From positions 1-13,543 of the forward strand of contig CAMMZE010000011.1 in NCBI GenBank assembly GCA_946529195.1: a stretch of 13,543 bases of DNA, written 5' to 3'. Source of the stretch: an uncultured Lachnospiraceae bacterium. GTDB lineage: Bacteria; Bacillota_A; Clostridia; Lachnospirales; Lachnospiraceae. A model generated the notes under the pieces. The model was not told where the DNA came from, did not search any database, and saw only the letters and a list, made by a program, of their open reading frames with translations. Made by a program: the position numbers and the translations under genes. This document shows, piece after piece, positions 1 through 8,338 of the stretch. Every line of letters starts with the position of its first letter. Position 1 is the stretch's first letter.

Positions 1-585
1 GTAGGCTTCCAGAGCCCGGACCGCCCGGATCATCGTGGAGGCTGCCCCTTCTCCCTGTACAGAAGCCGGGCACAAAACGAGCTGGATCCAGGGATTTCGC
101 CTGGTCCCAACCGTCATAATATCATGAATGACTTTGCCGGTTCTGGCCGTAACGATTCCTACCTTGTCCGGGTAAGCCGGAAGAGGCTTTTTATGCGCCT
201 CGTCAAAAAGGCCTTCCGCCCGCAGCCGGGCTTTGAGTTTTTCATAGCGCTCATATAAGAGCCCCGTGCCGTCCTTTTGTACGGCAGAAACTTTGAGCTG
301 ATACTGGCCGCTAGCCTCATACAGGTCCACATCTCCTGTCACGATCACGCCGCTGCCGTCAGTCAGTCGGAAAGACAAGCCTGCCGCCTTGCTCTTGAAC
401 ATGAGACAGCGGATGGATGCCCCGGCATCCTTCAAAGTAAAATAGATGTGTCCGGACGCAGCATAAGTACAGTTGGAGATCTCCCCACGCACCTTGACCC
501 CGTGCAGATTCATGTCCTCCCAAAGGACGCCTCTGACATAACTGTTCAGTCTGGATACGCTGATGGCTCCGTCTTTGCTGCTCAT
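1..585 (-). CDS. xseA: Exodeoxyribonuclease VII large subunit, 5' part only
   Basis: Large, catalytic subunit of exonuclease VII, which with XseB degrades single-stranded DNA to oligonucleotides in the cytoplasm. Only the first 195 codons are here; the gene runs off the left edge (family length about 400-450 residues). Residues 1-105 form the N-terminal OB-fold DNA-binding domain, with the hallmark VRGEISN (32-38) and SGHIYFTLKD (44-53). LFDEAHKKPLP (126-136) and VGIVTARTG (142-150) open the catalytic domain, followed by a VQGEGA segment (177-182). The start ATG at 585 overlaps the nusB stop (ATGA), implying translational coupling. One oddity is Lys at residue 151, where I expect Ala in the usual TGA-(A/V) stretch. 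xseB would be expected just beyond the left edge. The family call is firm; the missing C-terminus cannot be assessed. Confidence 0.95.
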   Translation of the reverse strand, partial: MSSKDGAISVSRLNSYVRGVLWEDMNLHGVKVRGEISNCTYAASGHIYFTLKDAGASIRCLMFKSKAAGLSFRLTDGSGVIVTGDVDLYEASGQYQLKVSAVQKDGTGLLYERYEKLKARLRAEGLFDEAHKKPLPAYPDKVGIVTARTGKVIHDIMTVGTRRNPWIQLVLCPASVQGEGAASTMIRAVRALEAY

Positions 586-977
586 ACCAGCTTGGCCAGG
601 ATCCCGTTTACAAAAGAGGTGGAGCTGTCGCCGCTGTATTTTCTGGCCAGCTCTACTGCCTCATTGATGGAGACTGCTGCCGGGATCGTATCATCATACT
701 TCATCTCATAAACAGCCAGACGCAGGATGGTCAGATCCACCCGGCTCATACGGCTGACTCTCCAGCCGACAGAGACCTCATCGATCATCTGATCGATCTC
801 CGGGATCTTCTCTACGATGCGGTCCACCTTTTCTCTGATGGCATCGGCGTCTTCTTTTGAAATATTTTCCAGGGCATCCGTGTAAAACTCACCCTGTTCC
901 TGCATTTCCGCATTCTCGAAAAAGTTGCTGCGGAAAAGCAATTTAAATGCGTGCTCTCTTAATAAGCTTCTTTTCAT
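582..977 (-). CDS. nusB: Transcription antitermination protein NusB
   Basis: Small all-helical RNA-binding protein. With NusE (S10) it binds boxA RNA and supports antitermination on rRNA operons. The 131-residue length is typical. Visible family features are the N-terminal LLREHAFKLLF helix (5-15), an R-x-D-L-T-I-L-R-L-A-V-YE segment near residues 79-91, and the C-terminal stretch IPAAVSINEAVELA...SSTSFVNGILAKL, the most conserved part of NusB. The start at 977 fits family alignment; its ribosome binding site is weak (AGG about 8 bases upstream). The stop overlaps the xseA start by four bases (ATGA). It lies 120 bases downstream of an Asp23-family gene, an arrangement also seen as yqhY-nusB in Bacillus subtilis. 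That 120-base gap carries a strong hairpin. Confidence 0.96.
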   Translation of the reverse strand: MKRSLLREHAFKLLFRSNFFENAEMQEQGEFYTDALENISKEDADAIREKVDRIVEKIPEIDQMIDEVSVGWRVSRMSRVDLTILRLAVYEMKYDDTIPAAVSINEAVELARKYSGDSSTSFVNGILAKLV

Positions 978-1014
978 ATCTTATACCTGATTTTCTGTCA
1001 TATCGCGCAAGTAA

Positions 1015-1053
1015 GAGGACATGACAGGGGCTGCTGCCCCCGCTGATGTCCTC
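1015..1053 (-). other. Hairpin between the Asp23 gene and nusB
   Basis: The outer arms are an exact 8-bp inverted repeat (GAGGACAT at 1015-1022, ATGTCCTC at 1046-1053). An inner GGGGC/GCCCC stem (1027-1031 with 1036-1040) closes a TGCT loop, with an internal bulge between the two stems. In the minus-strand transcript no U-tract follows (TTACTTGCG), so it is a poor intrinsic terminator. It may instead be an mRNA stability or processing element, or an attenuator, between the Asp23 gene and nusB. The structure is seen directly; the role is inferred. Confidence 0.5.
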
Positions 1054-1097
1054 CCTATTGTCTCTTGTGTTCGTATACCCTGCCGGGCGGGAAGATC

Positions 1098-1493
1098 TTA
1101 TTCCTCCTCGAGCTTCACATCAGCAACCTGAACATTAACCTCTTCCACAGTAAGACCGGTCATTGTCTCGATCGCGCTCTTAACCTTTTCCTGAATGGCC
1201 GCGGTCACATCAGGGATCACGCATCCATAATCAAGAACAACAGAAAGGTTCGCTTTCACACGTCCCTCTTCCATATGGATCTTGACGCCCTTGGACAGCA
1301 CCTTGTTGCCCAGTCTGCTGATGATCTCTTTCTGCAGGCTGCCTGCATTGCCGGCCATGGATACCACGCCGTCCACATCCATTGCTGCGATACCTGCGAT
1401 GATGGCTACAACCTCATCTGCAATCCTGACATCGCCAAGTGCCTCGTCCTCATATATTGTATAATTGGTTTCATTCTCGCGTTCGTTTGCCAT
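1098..1493 (-). CDS. Asp23/Gls24 family protein (YqhY-like)
   Basis: Small cytoplasmic protein (131 residues) of the Asp23/Gls24 family (DUF322), often called envelope stress response proteins. The position next to nusB matches B. subtilis YqhY. The family's alternating pattern is clear: GDVRIADEVVAIIAGIAAMDVDGV (20-43), then MAGN, then a GVKIHMEEGRVKANLSVVLDYG strand region (69-90), VIPDVTAAIQEKVKSAIETMTGL (92-114) and a closing VEEVNVQVADV strand. The start was set at 1493 (MANEREN) because GGAGGG lies 7 bases upstream (1501-1506). A longer in-frame start at 1565 would overlap the upstream gene's stop and has no such site. The gene lies 34 bases downstream of the beta-CASP RNase gene and is probably cotranscribed with it. 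The acidic tail KLEEE is normal. Precise function is unknown; the YqhY homologue has been linked to lipid metabolism. Confidence 0.93.
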   Translation of the reverse strand: MANERENETNYTIYEDEALGDVRIADEVVAIIAGIAAMDVDGVVSMAGNAGSLQKEIISRLGNKVLSKGVKIHMEEGRVKANLSVVLDYGCVIPDVTAAIQEKVKSAIETMTGLTVEEVNVQVADVKLEEE

Positions 1494-1527
1494 GTTTAGT
1501 CCCTCCATGTATTGTAAATCTTTGCTT

Positions 1528-3126
1528 TTATCTGTCCCATTTATCGCAGAGGCTGTTGATCTCATTCGTAAATTTTGTCAGATCTTTATTGGTGCCTCCC
1601 TCATTATTGCGGATTACCTGCATCAGACGTCTGCCGGCCGCGATCAGTCTGTCAAAGACAGCGGCAGCCTTTCTGGCCTGCGGCTTCTCTGAGATCCTGG
1701 ACGGTTCCGGAGCGCTCAGGCAGGTGTTGGCAATCAGATCATAGGAATATCCGGAATAAGGAGCCGATGCCTCCAGCTCCAGCTTCTCCCGGAGTTCCTC
1801 AGCGAACATACTTGTGACCTCATCCTCGCCATGTACGATAAAAACGCGCCTGGGCTTTTTCTCAAATGCTGAGATCCAGCGGATCAGACCATCATGATCT
1901 GCATGACCGCTGATACCGGCCAGGACACAAATCTCCGCCTGCACATTGATCGTCTCGCCAAATAGCTTGACCTCATCGATCCCATCCACCAGAAGACGTC
2001 CCAGAGTCCCGACTGACTGGTATCCGACAAAGAGTACCGTACATTCTTTTCTCCAGAGATTGTGTTTGAGATGGTGACGGATCCGGCCGGCATCACACAT
2101 GCCGGATGCCGAGATGATCACCTTGGGCGTCGTTGACACATTGATGGCGATCGATTCATCACTTGTCGTAGCTGTCTTGAGTCCCGGAAACTGCAGAGGA
2201 TTGATGCCCTGTCTGATCAGAGCGTCCGCCTCTTCATCATAGTATCCTTCCGTCTTATTGTTGAAAATATTGGTGGCTTCTATGGCAAGCGGGCTGTCCA
2301 CATAGACCTCAAAACCCTCATGGCCCTTTACCAGTCCCTGTTCTTTGATCTCCCGGATAAAATAGAGCATCTCCTGGGTGCGGCCAACCGCAAAGGACGG
2401 GATCACAACATTGCCGCCCCTGTCAAAAGTCCTCTGGATCACATCCGCCAGAGAAGTAACGTAATCCGGTCTTTCCCCGTGATTTCTGTCGCCGTAAGTC
2501 GACTCCATAATCACATAATCTGCTTCACTGATATAATCCGGGTCACGGATGATCGGCTGGTCGGTATTGCCAATATCACCGGAAAATACAAGCTTTATGG
2601 TCTCGCTGTCTTCTTCCGCCCAGATCTCAATGCTGGCCGAGCCAAGCAGATGACCTGCATCTATGAAGCGGATCCGGATCCCCTCACAGACTTCGATAAC
2701 TGTATCATAGGCACAGGGGATAAAGTGCTCCAGTACCCCTGCTGCATCATTGCTGGTATAGAGAGGTACGACCGGCGCGCTTCCGGCTCGTTTTCCTTTA
2801 CGGTTGCGCCACTCTGCTTCAAACTCCTGAATGTGGGCGCTGTCACGCAGCATGATGTCACAAAGCGAACAAGTCGCGTCAGTGGCATAGATGCTGCCCT
2901 GAAATCCCTGCGCATACAGGAGGGGAAGCAATCCGGAATGATCAATGTGGGCGTGGGTCAGAAATACATAATCGACATCGCTGGCCGGGATGGGGATGTC
3001 CTGATTTACAAAAATATCCTTTCCCTGTTCCATCCCGCAGTCAATCAGAATATGTTTGCCTGCAGCTTCAAGATAATGCTTGCTGCCCGTGACTTCATGG
3101 GCTGCTCCTGAGAAAAACAGTTTCAT
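1528..3126 (-). CDS. Beta-CASP metallo-beta-lactamase-fold RNA hydrolase
   Basis: Predicted zinc-dependent ribonuclease of the beta-CASP group (bacterial CPSF73/TTHA0252-like), 532 residues, cytoplasmic. The metallo-beta-lactamase core has the zinc motif HAHIDH (58-63), a metal His at 159 (AGHLLGS) and Asp184 (FSGDIG). The beta-CASP insert starts after ESTYG (208-212) and shows VIPSFAVGRTQE (241-252), YVDSPLA (275-281), SASGMCDAGRI (339-349) and GYQSVGTLGR (368-377). The RNA-specificity segment ends with SGHAD (406-410) and VHGE (431-434). Residues beyond about 470 are an extra tail rich in basic and helical residues. The start at 3126 (MKLFFSGAAHEVTG) is preceded by AGGAG 10 bases upstream; an upstream in-frame ATG at 3153 lacks such a site. 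The substrate RNA is not predictable. It opens the unit containing the Asp23 gene, nusB and xseA, a nucleic-acid-processing neighbourhood. Confidence 0.92.
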   Translation of the reverse strand: MKLFFSGAAHEVTGSKHYLEAAGKHILIDCGMEQGKDIFVNQDIPIPASDVDYVFLTHAHIDHSGLLPLLYAQGFQGSIYATDATCSLCDIMLRDSAHIQEFEAEWRNRKGKRAGSAPVVPLYTSNDAAGVLEHFIPCAYDTVIEVCEGIRIRFIDAGHLLGSASIEIWAEEDSETIKLVFSGDIGNTDQPIIRDPDYISEADYVIMESTYGDRNHGERPDYVTSLADVIQRTFDRGGNVVIPSFAVGRTQEMLYFIREIKEQGLVKGHEGFEVYVDSPLAIEATNIFNNKTEGYYDEEADALIRQGINPLQFPGLKTATTSDESIAINVSTTPKVIISASGMCDAGRIRHHLKHNLWRKECTVLFVGYQSVGTLGRLLVDGIDEVKLFGETINVQAEICVLAGISGHADHDGLIRWISAFEKKPRRVFIVHGEDEVTSMFAEELREKLELEASAPYSGYSYDLIANTCLSAPEPSRISEKPQARKAAAVFDRLIAAGRRLMQVIRNNEGGTNKDLTKFTNEINSLCDKWDR

Positions 3127-3203
3127 ATGCCGAAGTCTCCTTTCTTCCGGCAAAAATCTGCAGTTGAAAGACTCCTCCTCAAATGGATGAATGTCTTTTA
3201 CTC

Positions 3204-3232
3204 AGTATACCAAATTCACAGAGATACTTCCA
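3204..3232 (-). promoter_or_regulatory. Predicted sigma-A promoter for the beta-CASP RNase unit
   Basis: On the minus strand, -10 TATACT (3204-3209) is preceded directly by TGG, an extended -10. A weak -35 TGGAAG (3227-3232) lies 17 bases upstream. The upstream region is strongly AT-rich. It lies between the engB terminator and the RNase start, where a new transcription unit would be expected to begin, giving a leader of about 70 bases. Confidence 0.6.
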
Positions 3233-3282
3233 TGTTTTATGCATTTTTTTATAAATATTTATTACTTTTATTCATTTTCCAT

Positions 3283-3332
3283 AAAAAAGCAGGAGGCCTG
3301 TCCGGAATCAGCTCCGGATTCGGCTCCTGCTT
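3283..3332 (-). terminator. Intrinsic terminator after engB
   Basis: A long stem has outer arms AAGCAGGAG (3287-3295) and CTCCTGCTT (3324-3332) and inner arms TCCGGA (3301-3306) and TCCGGA (3313-3318) around a six-base loop. In the minus-strand RNA it is followed by six consecutive U (complement of 3283-3288). It starts 9 bases after the engB stop and ends the tig-to-engB unit. The plus-strand side also ends T-rich, so it could act weakly in both directions. Confidence 0.88.
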
Positions 3333-3341
3333 ATCTTTTGT

Positions 3342-3953
3342 TTATTGATCTTCCGGCTCCTCTTCTGCCGCCAGCACATACTGTTCGATCAGCCCCCAGA
3401 CATCATCCCGTCCGGCCTTGGTCAGAGCGGAATATGCCACCACAGGAGTCTCCTCTCCCAGCTGCAGCTTCTTGCGGATCCGGGCGATGGAGGCCTTTGC
3501 CTGGCTGCGGCTGAGCTTATCCAGCTTGGTCGCTATGATGGCCGGGTAAAAACCATTGTCCACGATCCAGTTATACATCTGCACATCATTGGCAGAGGGC
3601 TCATGCCGGATATCGACCAGCAGAAAGATCATGCGCAGCTGCGGAGAGAGCCGCAGGTACCGCTCGATCATCTTCCCCCAGGATGCCTTGACTGCCGGTG
3701 AAACATTGGCAAAACCGTATCCCGGCAGATCCACGATGTACACTTCGTCATTGATATTATAATAATTGATGGTCTGCGTTTTGCCGGGCTTCTGCGAGAC
3801 TTTCGCGTAAGACTTGCGGTTCATCAGTCCATTGATCAGGGAGGATTTCCCCACATTGGACTTGCCTGCAAACGCTACCTCAGGGAGTTTCGTTTCCGGC
3901 ATGCTGCTTGTCACGCCGCAGACGATCTCCAGGTCCACTTTTCTGATAACCAT
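3342..3953 (-). CDS. ysxC: Ribosome biogenesis GTPase YsxC/YihA (EngB)
   Basis: TRAFAC-class GTPase of 203 residues needed for late large-subunit ribosome assembly; also called EngB or YihA. All GTP-binding motifs are visible: P-loop GKSNVGKS (30-37), switch I KPGKTQT (55-61), G3 DLPGYG (75-80), G4 TKLDK (142-146) and G5 SALTKAG (175-181). The start at 3953 (MVIRKVDLEI) lies one base after the lon stop (TGA-T-ATG), with AGGAAGG at 3959-3965 inside the end of lon, which indicates translational coupling. An upstream in-frame ATG at 4028 would lie deep inside lon and adds a non-homologous leader. A lon-engB pair is common in Firmicutes (B. subtilis lonA-ysxC). It is the last gene before the intrinsic terminator. 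The short acidic tail EEEPEDQ is normal for the family. Confidence 0.97.
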   Translation of the reverse strand: MVIRKVDLEIVCGVTSSMPETKLPEVAFAGKSNVGKSSLINGLMNRKSYAKVSQKPGKTQTINYYNINDEVYIVDLPGYGFANVSPAVKASWGKMIERYLRLSPQLRMIFLLVDIRHEPSANDVQMYNWIVDNGFYPAIIATKLDKLSRSQAKASIARIRKKLQLGEETPVVAYSALTKAGRDDVWGLIEQYVLAAEEEPEDQ

Positions 3954-3954
3954 A

Positions 3955-6315
3955 TCAGCCTTCCTGTGCCCCGGCCTGCTCTGCGGGCGCGGCCTCCGGC
4001 ATCTTTTTGAGTGCTGCCTGCAGCACATCCTTCATGGTGCGGGCATATACAAAGCTCATGCCCTTGGTGATCTCTTTATCCAGTTCCCTGATATCCCGCC
4101 GGTTTTTCTCCGGGACGATGACCGTGCGGATCCCGGCTGTCCGGGCTGCGATGGTCTTCTCCCGCAGGCCGCCGATTGGAAGAATCCTTCCCCGCAAGGT
4201 GATTTCCCCGGTCATGGCGATATCTGCTTTGACCGGAATCCCTGTAATTGCGGAAAGCATGGCCGTTGTCATGGTGATGCCGGCAGAAGGTCCGTCCTTG
4301 GGAACAGCCCCTTCCGGAATGTGGATATGAATATCATGTTCCTCAAAGAAGGAAGGGCTGATGCCATAGGCATTGCTCATGGACCGGATGTAGCTGATAC
4401 CGGCCATGGCAGACTCTTTCATGACGTCTCCCATCTGTCCGGTCAGTTCAAACTTGCCCTTGCCGGGCATGGTGCTCACTTCTACAGAGAGGGTCTCTCC
4501 GCCGACACTGGTCCAGGCCAGTCCCCGCACGATACCTACCTCACTCCGCTCTCCGGCAGGGTCGATATCATATTTTTTCGGTCCCAGGAACTTATCAATG
4601 TTCCGGTCGGTCACATGGACCGTTTTTCTGCCGTTTTGCAGGATCATCCTGGCAGCCTTGCGGCAGCAGTCGCCGATGGCTCTTTCCAGATTTCTGACAC
4701 CGGCTTCTCTTGTATAATAGATGATGATCGACTCCAGGCCTTTGTCTGTCAGCGTGAACTGACGGGGCTTGAGGCCATTGGCGGCGATCTGCTTATCAAT
4801 CAGATGCTCCCTGGCAATGTGGAACTTTTCATTCTGCGTGTAACTGCTGATCTCGATGACTTCCATACGGTCCAGCAGAGGACGTGGAATGGTATGTGTG
4901 GTATTTGCCGTGGCGATGAAAAAGACGTCCGACAGATCCAGCGGCAGTTCCAGATAATTGTCACGGAAGTTGACATTCTGCTCGGAATCAAGAACCTCCA
5001 GCAGGGCGGAGAAGGTATCTCCTTTGTTGTAATCTGCTCCGACCTTGTCGATCTCATCCAGGAGCAGAACCGGGTTGCGCACACCTGCCTGGCGCAGCGA
5101 AGTTACGATACGGCCGGGCATGGCTCCGATATAGGTCTTGCGGTGTCCGCGGATCTCCGCTTCATCATGTACGCCGCCAAGACTCATGCGGACATACTTC
5201 TTTCCCAGAGCCCGGGCTACCGATCTGCCAATCGAGGTCTTACCTGTTCCCGGAGGGCCTACCAGACACAGAATGGGCGTGTCGCCCTTCTTGCTGAGCA
5301 TACGGACTGCAAGGTACTCCAGGATGCGCTCCTTGACCTTTTCCAGGCCGTAGTGATCCTCCCGCAATATCCGCTCGGCTTTCTCAAAATCTTTATTATC
5401 AGTGCTCTTGCGGCTCCAGGGAATCTCCAGGGCCGTTTCAATATAATTGCGGTATACCGCGCTCTCCGATGAGTTAGGCGCGCAGGCCTTATATCTGGCC
5501 AGTTCTTTGCGAAGCTTCTCCTTTACAGGGGCAGGCGCACGCAGATGGGAAACTTTTTCCTCCAGCTCATCCGCCTCACTCAGGACATCATCCCCAAGCT
5601 CTTCTCTGAGCTGTTTCATCTCCTCGCGGAGCACATACTCTCTCTGGTTCTTTTCCAGACGGACACGGACCTTCTGCTCGATCTCCTTACGGAGGAGGAT
5701 GGCCTCATAGCCCCGGTTCAGCATCTTGCAGAGTTCCTCAAAAAAGGTCCTGTAATCCCGGATCTCCAGCAAAGTCTGCTTATTCTCCCAGTCCGTCAGC
5801 ATATCTACTGCCGTATTGGCAGCCAGCTGTTCCAGCGTGGAAGATTCATTCAGGATCCGGGCTGCTGATGTGTTAAACATAACATCCGTCCGAACATATT
5901 TGACAATAATGGCTCTGAGGGTGGCATTCATCGCTTCTTTTTCGGATTTGTCAAGATCAGAACCGGTATTATCTGTATATACAAGTGCATCGCATGCCAT
6001 AAACGGCCATTTCTGGAGCACTTCATCTATCTTTGCCGCATAGAGTCCTTCCGCCAGAAAGCTTACGCCCCGCCCGCTCCTCTGGACCTTGCTGATCCGG
6101 GCAATGGTGCCGACGGCGCACAGATCATCCTTATTCAGGTCACGGGCTGCCGGATTTCTATAGGCTATAAACAGAGCTGTTTCATTTTCCTGCATCGCCT
6201 TTTCCAGAGCAGAAACGGCTGCCTCATCCTCCAGTTCAATCTTGACTGTGGAATGAGGCAGGATCACGCTCATCAAAAGCGGAATCACAGGCACTCTGAC
6301 GTTCATTTCATTCAT
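3955..6315 (-). CDS. lon: ATP-dependent protease Lon (LonA type)
   Basis: Homo-oligomeric ATP-dependent serine protease (786 residues) that degrades damaged and regulatory proteins in the cytoplasm. Residues 6-200 are the LON substrate-binding domain, and 205-300 a helical linker rich in charged residues. The AAA+ domain has Walker A GPPGTGKT (353-360) and Walker B LLLDEID (417-423). The C-terminal protease domain has the catalytic Ser677 in KDGPSAG and Lys720 in GGLREKT, the Ser-Lys dyad. Absence of membrane segments marks it as LonA, not LonB. The start at 6315 has GGGAG 7 bases upstream (6323-6327). It begins 20 bases after the clpX stop and ends one base before engB, in the middle of the operon. 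The tail after 770 (PEAAPAEQAGAQEG) is low-complexity and probably disordered. No truncation or missing residue is seen. Confidence 0.98.
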   Translation of the reverse strand: MNEMNVRVPVIPLLMSVILPHSTVKIELEDEAAVSALEKAMQENETALFIAYRNPAARDLNKDDLCAVGTIARISKVQRSGRGVSFLAEGLYAAKIDEVLQKWPFMACDALVYTDNTGSDLDKSEKEAMNATLRAIIVKYVRTDVMFNTSAARILNESSTLEQLAANTAVDMLTDWENKQTLLEIRDYRTFFEELCKMLNRGYEAILLRKEIEQKVRVRLEKNQREYVLREEMKQLREELGDDVLSEADELEEKVSHLRAPAPVKEKLRKELARYKACAPNSSESAVYRNYIETALEIPWSRKSTDNKDFEKAERILREDHYGLEKVKERILEYLAVRMLSKKGDTPILCLVGPPGTGKTSIGRSVARALGKKYVRMSLGGVHDEAEIRGHRKTYIGAMPGRIVTSLRQAGVRNPVLLLDEIDKVGADYNKGDTFSALLEVLDSEQNVNFRDNYLELPLDLSDVFFIATANTTHTIPRPLLDRMEVIEISSYTQNEKFHIAREHLIDKQIAANGLKPRQFTLTDKGLESIIIYYTREAGVRNLERAIGDCCRKAARMILQNGRKTVHVTDRNIDKFLGPKKYDIDPAGERSEVGIVRGLAWTSVGGETLSVEVSTMPGKGKFELTGQMGDVMKESAMAGISYIRSMSNAYGISPSFFEEHDIHIHIPEGAVPKDGPSAGITMTTAMLSAITGIPVKADIAMTGEITLRGRILPIGGLREKTIAARTAGIRTVIVPEKNRRDIRELDKEITKGMSFVYARTMKDVLQAALKKMPEAAPAEQAGAQEG

Positions 6316-6335
6316 GCAAAATCTCCCTTTCCGGG

Positions 6336-7634
6336 TTATGCTATCTCATTATGTCCGCTTATTCTTCTGCGCAAGCCTGCTGAGTCACTGCCCTCTGCGC
6401 CATGCTCCAGCAGCGGAGCAGCTGTGCCGGCTACAACATCCTTGGTGATGGTGCAGCGGGTTACGGTCTCATCAGAGGGGATTGTGAACATGATATCCAT
6501 CAGGATATCCTCTACAATCGCGCGAAGGCCTCTGGCGCCGGTATTTCTGGCTGCAGAGAGTCTGGCGATCTCCCGGATCGCTTCTTCCTCAAATACCAGA
6601 TCTACCCCGTCCATCTCAAAGAGTTTCTGATACTGTTTGATGATGGCGCTCTTAGGCTCGGTCAGTACACGGACCAGCATATCCACATCGAGCTGGTCGA
6701 GGGAAACGCTGACCGGCACACGGCCTACAAACTCCGGAATCAGACCGAACTTTACAAAGTCCTGCGGAAGTGCCTGACTCATCAGTTCGCCGATTCTCTT
6801 GTCCGTCTCGTCTACACGGATATTGGCACCGAATCCGATCGAATGGCCGCCGATTCTGGCGTCTACGATCTTTTCCAGGCCGTCAAAGGCTCCGCCGCAG
6901 ATGAAAAGGATATTGGTCGTATCAATCTGGATCAGCTGCTGGTGGGGATGCTTTCTGCCGCCCTGGGGAGGCACGGAAGCTACCGTTCCCTCCAGAATCT
7001 TAAGCAGGGCCTGCTGCACACCTTCGCCGGAAACATCTCTGGTGATGGATACATTTTCAGATTTTTTAGAGATCTTGTCAATCTCATCGATATATACGAT
7101 TCCCCGCTGTGCGCGCTCAATGTCATAATCTGCCGCCTGGATCAGCTTCAGGAGAATGTTTTCCACATCCTCGCCGACATAGCCGGCCTCTGTCAGAGAG
7201 GTTGCGTCCGCGATTGCGAACGGCACGCCAAGGATCTTAGCCAGTGTCTGTGCGAGCAGGGTCTTGCCGGAACCTGTCGGTCCGACCATGAGGATATTGC
7301 TCTTCTGCAGTTCTACATCAGACTGCACATCAGACATAATTCTCTTATAATGGTTGTAAACAGCCACGGAAAGGGCCTTTTTTGCCTTTTCCTGGCCGAT
7401 GACATATTCATCCAGGAAAGCCTTGAGCTCTATGGGCTTGATCAGGTTGACATCCTGCTCGCCAAAGCTCATCTCTTCCCGCATTTCCTCATCAAGGATG
7501 GAATTGCAGACACCGACGCACTCATCGCAGATATAGACATTGGGGCCGGCCAGGAGTTTGTGGACCTGGGCCTTGGTCTTTCCGCAGAAGGAACATCTGG
7601 GTACCTGTTTTTTATCGTCATTACGACTTGCCAT
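6336..7634 (-). CDS. clpX: ClpXP protease ATPase subunit ClpX
   Basis: AAA+ unfoldase that recognises substrates, unfolds them and feeds them into ClpP (432 residues). The N-terminal zinc-binding domain has Cys14, Cys17, Cys36 and Cys39. Walker A is GPTGSGKT (118-125) and Walker B VYIDEID (180-186). Pore and substrate loops are intact: GYVG (151-154) and RKH (227-229). The ClpP-docking IGF tripeptide is at 266-268, so it should partner the adjacent clpP product. Sensor-2 region [10 protein letters not shown] is present. The start at 7634 has an AGGGAG ribosome binding site about 10 bases upstream. It lies 45 bases downstream of clpP and 20 bases upstream of lon. The C-terminal tail ([19 protein letters not shown]) is unconserved in kind but ordinary. 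Confidence 0.98.
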   Translation of the reverse strand: MASRNDDKKQVPRCSFCGKTKAQVHKLLAGPNVYICDECVGVCNSILDEEMREEMSFGEQDVNLIKPIELKAFLDEYVIGQEKAKKALSVAVYNHYKRIMSDVQSDVELQKSNILMVGPTGSGKTLLAQTLAKILGVPFAIADATSLTEAGYVGEDVENILLKLIQAADYDIERAQRGIVYIDEIDKISKKSENVSITRDVSGEGVQQALLKILEGTVASVPPQGGRKHPHQQLIQIDTTNILFICGGAFDGLEKIVDARIGGHSIGFGANIRVDETDKRIGELMSQALPQDFVKFGLIPEFVGRVPVSVSLDQLDVDMLVRVLTEPKSAIIKQYQKLFEMDGVDLVFEEEAIREIARLSAARNTGARGLRAIVEDILMDIMFTIPSDETVTRCTITKDVVAGTAAPLLEHGAEGSDSAGLRRRISGHNEIA

Positions 7635-7679
7635 ACTATCTCTTCTCCCTGTTGTCTGTCATGCGCCTGAGACGTATGA

Positions 7680-8276
7680 TCAGATTCTCTTTGCAACGAC
7701 CTCGTCGATGATGCCGTATGCCTTTGCCTCTTCTGAGGTCATATAGAAATCTCTCTCCACATCGCGCGCGATCTTTTCAAGCGGCTGGTGGGTATTCTGT
7801 GCGAGCAGCTGGTTGAGTACGCCCTTGGTGTGCTCAATATTTCTGGCCAGGATCTCCATATCTGCTGCCTGTCCGTAGGTATATCCGGAAATAGACGGCT
7901 GGTGGATCATGATCTCAGAATGGGGCAGAGCAAATCTCTTTCCGGGGGCACCGCCCGCCAGAAGAAATGCGCCCATGCTGGCTGCAAGGCCCATGCAGAT
8001 CGTGGAAACATCGCACTTTACATACTGCATGGTATCATAGATGGCCAGACCTGCGGAGACGGAACCGCCCGGGCTGTTGATATAAAGCAGAATATCCTTG
8101 TCCGGTCCTTCTGACTCCAGGAAAAGGATCTGAGAAACGACCAGGCTGGCTGTCACGTCTGTCACAGGCTCTCCCAGAAAAATGATCCTCTCCTTGAGGA
8201 GGCGTGAATAGATGTCATAGGCGCGCTCGCCCATACTGGACTTTTCAATGACTGTAGGCACTAAACTCATACTCAT
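7680..8276 (-). CDS. clpP: ClpP protease proteolytic subunit
   Basis: Serine peptidase that forms the tetradecameric chamber of ClpXP (198 residues). The catalytic triad is Ser100 (GLAASMGA), His125 (IMIHQPS) and Asp176 (VERDFYM). The oxyanion region [11 protein letters not shown] (66-76) and the handle segment [13 protein letters not shown] match typical ClpP1. The N-terminal [14 protein letters not shown] includes the processed loop that contacts the ATPase. The start at 8276 was chosen because AAGGAAG lies about 5 bases upstream; a second ATG at 8270 is possible with worse spacing. The gene lies 126 bases after tig, across a gap with a strong hairpin, and 45 bases before clpX. This suggests one transcript whose clpP portion may be tuned by the RNA structure. 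Confidence 0.98.
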   Translation of the reverse strand: MSMSLVPTVIEKSSMGERAYDIYSRLLKERIIFLGEPVTDVTASLVVSQILFLESEGPDKDILLYINSPGGSVSAGLAIYDTMQYVKCDVSTICMGLAASMGAFLLAGGAPGKRFALPHSEIMIHQPSISGYTYGQAADMEILARNIEHTKGVLNQLLAQNTHQPLEKIARDVERDFYMTSEEAKAYGIIDEVVAKRI

Positions 8277-8300
8277 TCACTTCCTTAATAAGACGATACA

Positions 8301-8338
8301 AGGCCGACAGCCTGCGCCGCGCGCATGCCTGTCAGCCT
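8301..8338 (-). other. GC-rich hairpin in the tig-clpP gap
   Basis: Arms 8301-8310 (AGGCCGACAG) and 8329-8338 (CTGTCAGCCT) pair with a single mismatch. An inner TGCGC/GCGCA stem (8313-8317 with 8321-8325) closes a three-base loop. The hairpin lies about 25 bases upstream of the clpP start. Only TTGTATCG follows in the RNA, so it is not a good terminator. The segment TGCGCCGC inside it (8313-8320) is also complementary to GCGGCGCA at 8375-8382, giving a competing fold. The regulatory role is inferred. Confidence 0.5.

Noticed and set aside
950..965. BoxA-like TGCTCT string within nusB
   Set aside because: It is on the non-transcribed orientation inside a coding region; coincidence is likelier than a NusB site.
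1023..1130. Short plus-strand frame beginning with ATG inside the hairpin between nusB and the Asp23 gene
   Set aside because: About 35 codons, overlaps the end of the Asp23 gene antisense, and its composition follows the hairpin arms. No support for translation.
3814..5472. A 552-codon open frame on the plus strand opposite lon and the start of engB
   Set aside because: Its translation has no recognisable domain, and it runs antisense to a fully intact Lon with all motifs. It is a codon-bias mirror frame.
6402..7670. A 422-codon plus-strand open frame opposite clpX
   Set aside because: No family resemblance and no own ribosome binding site or promoter; ClpX on the other strand is complete.
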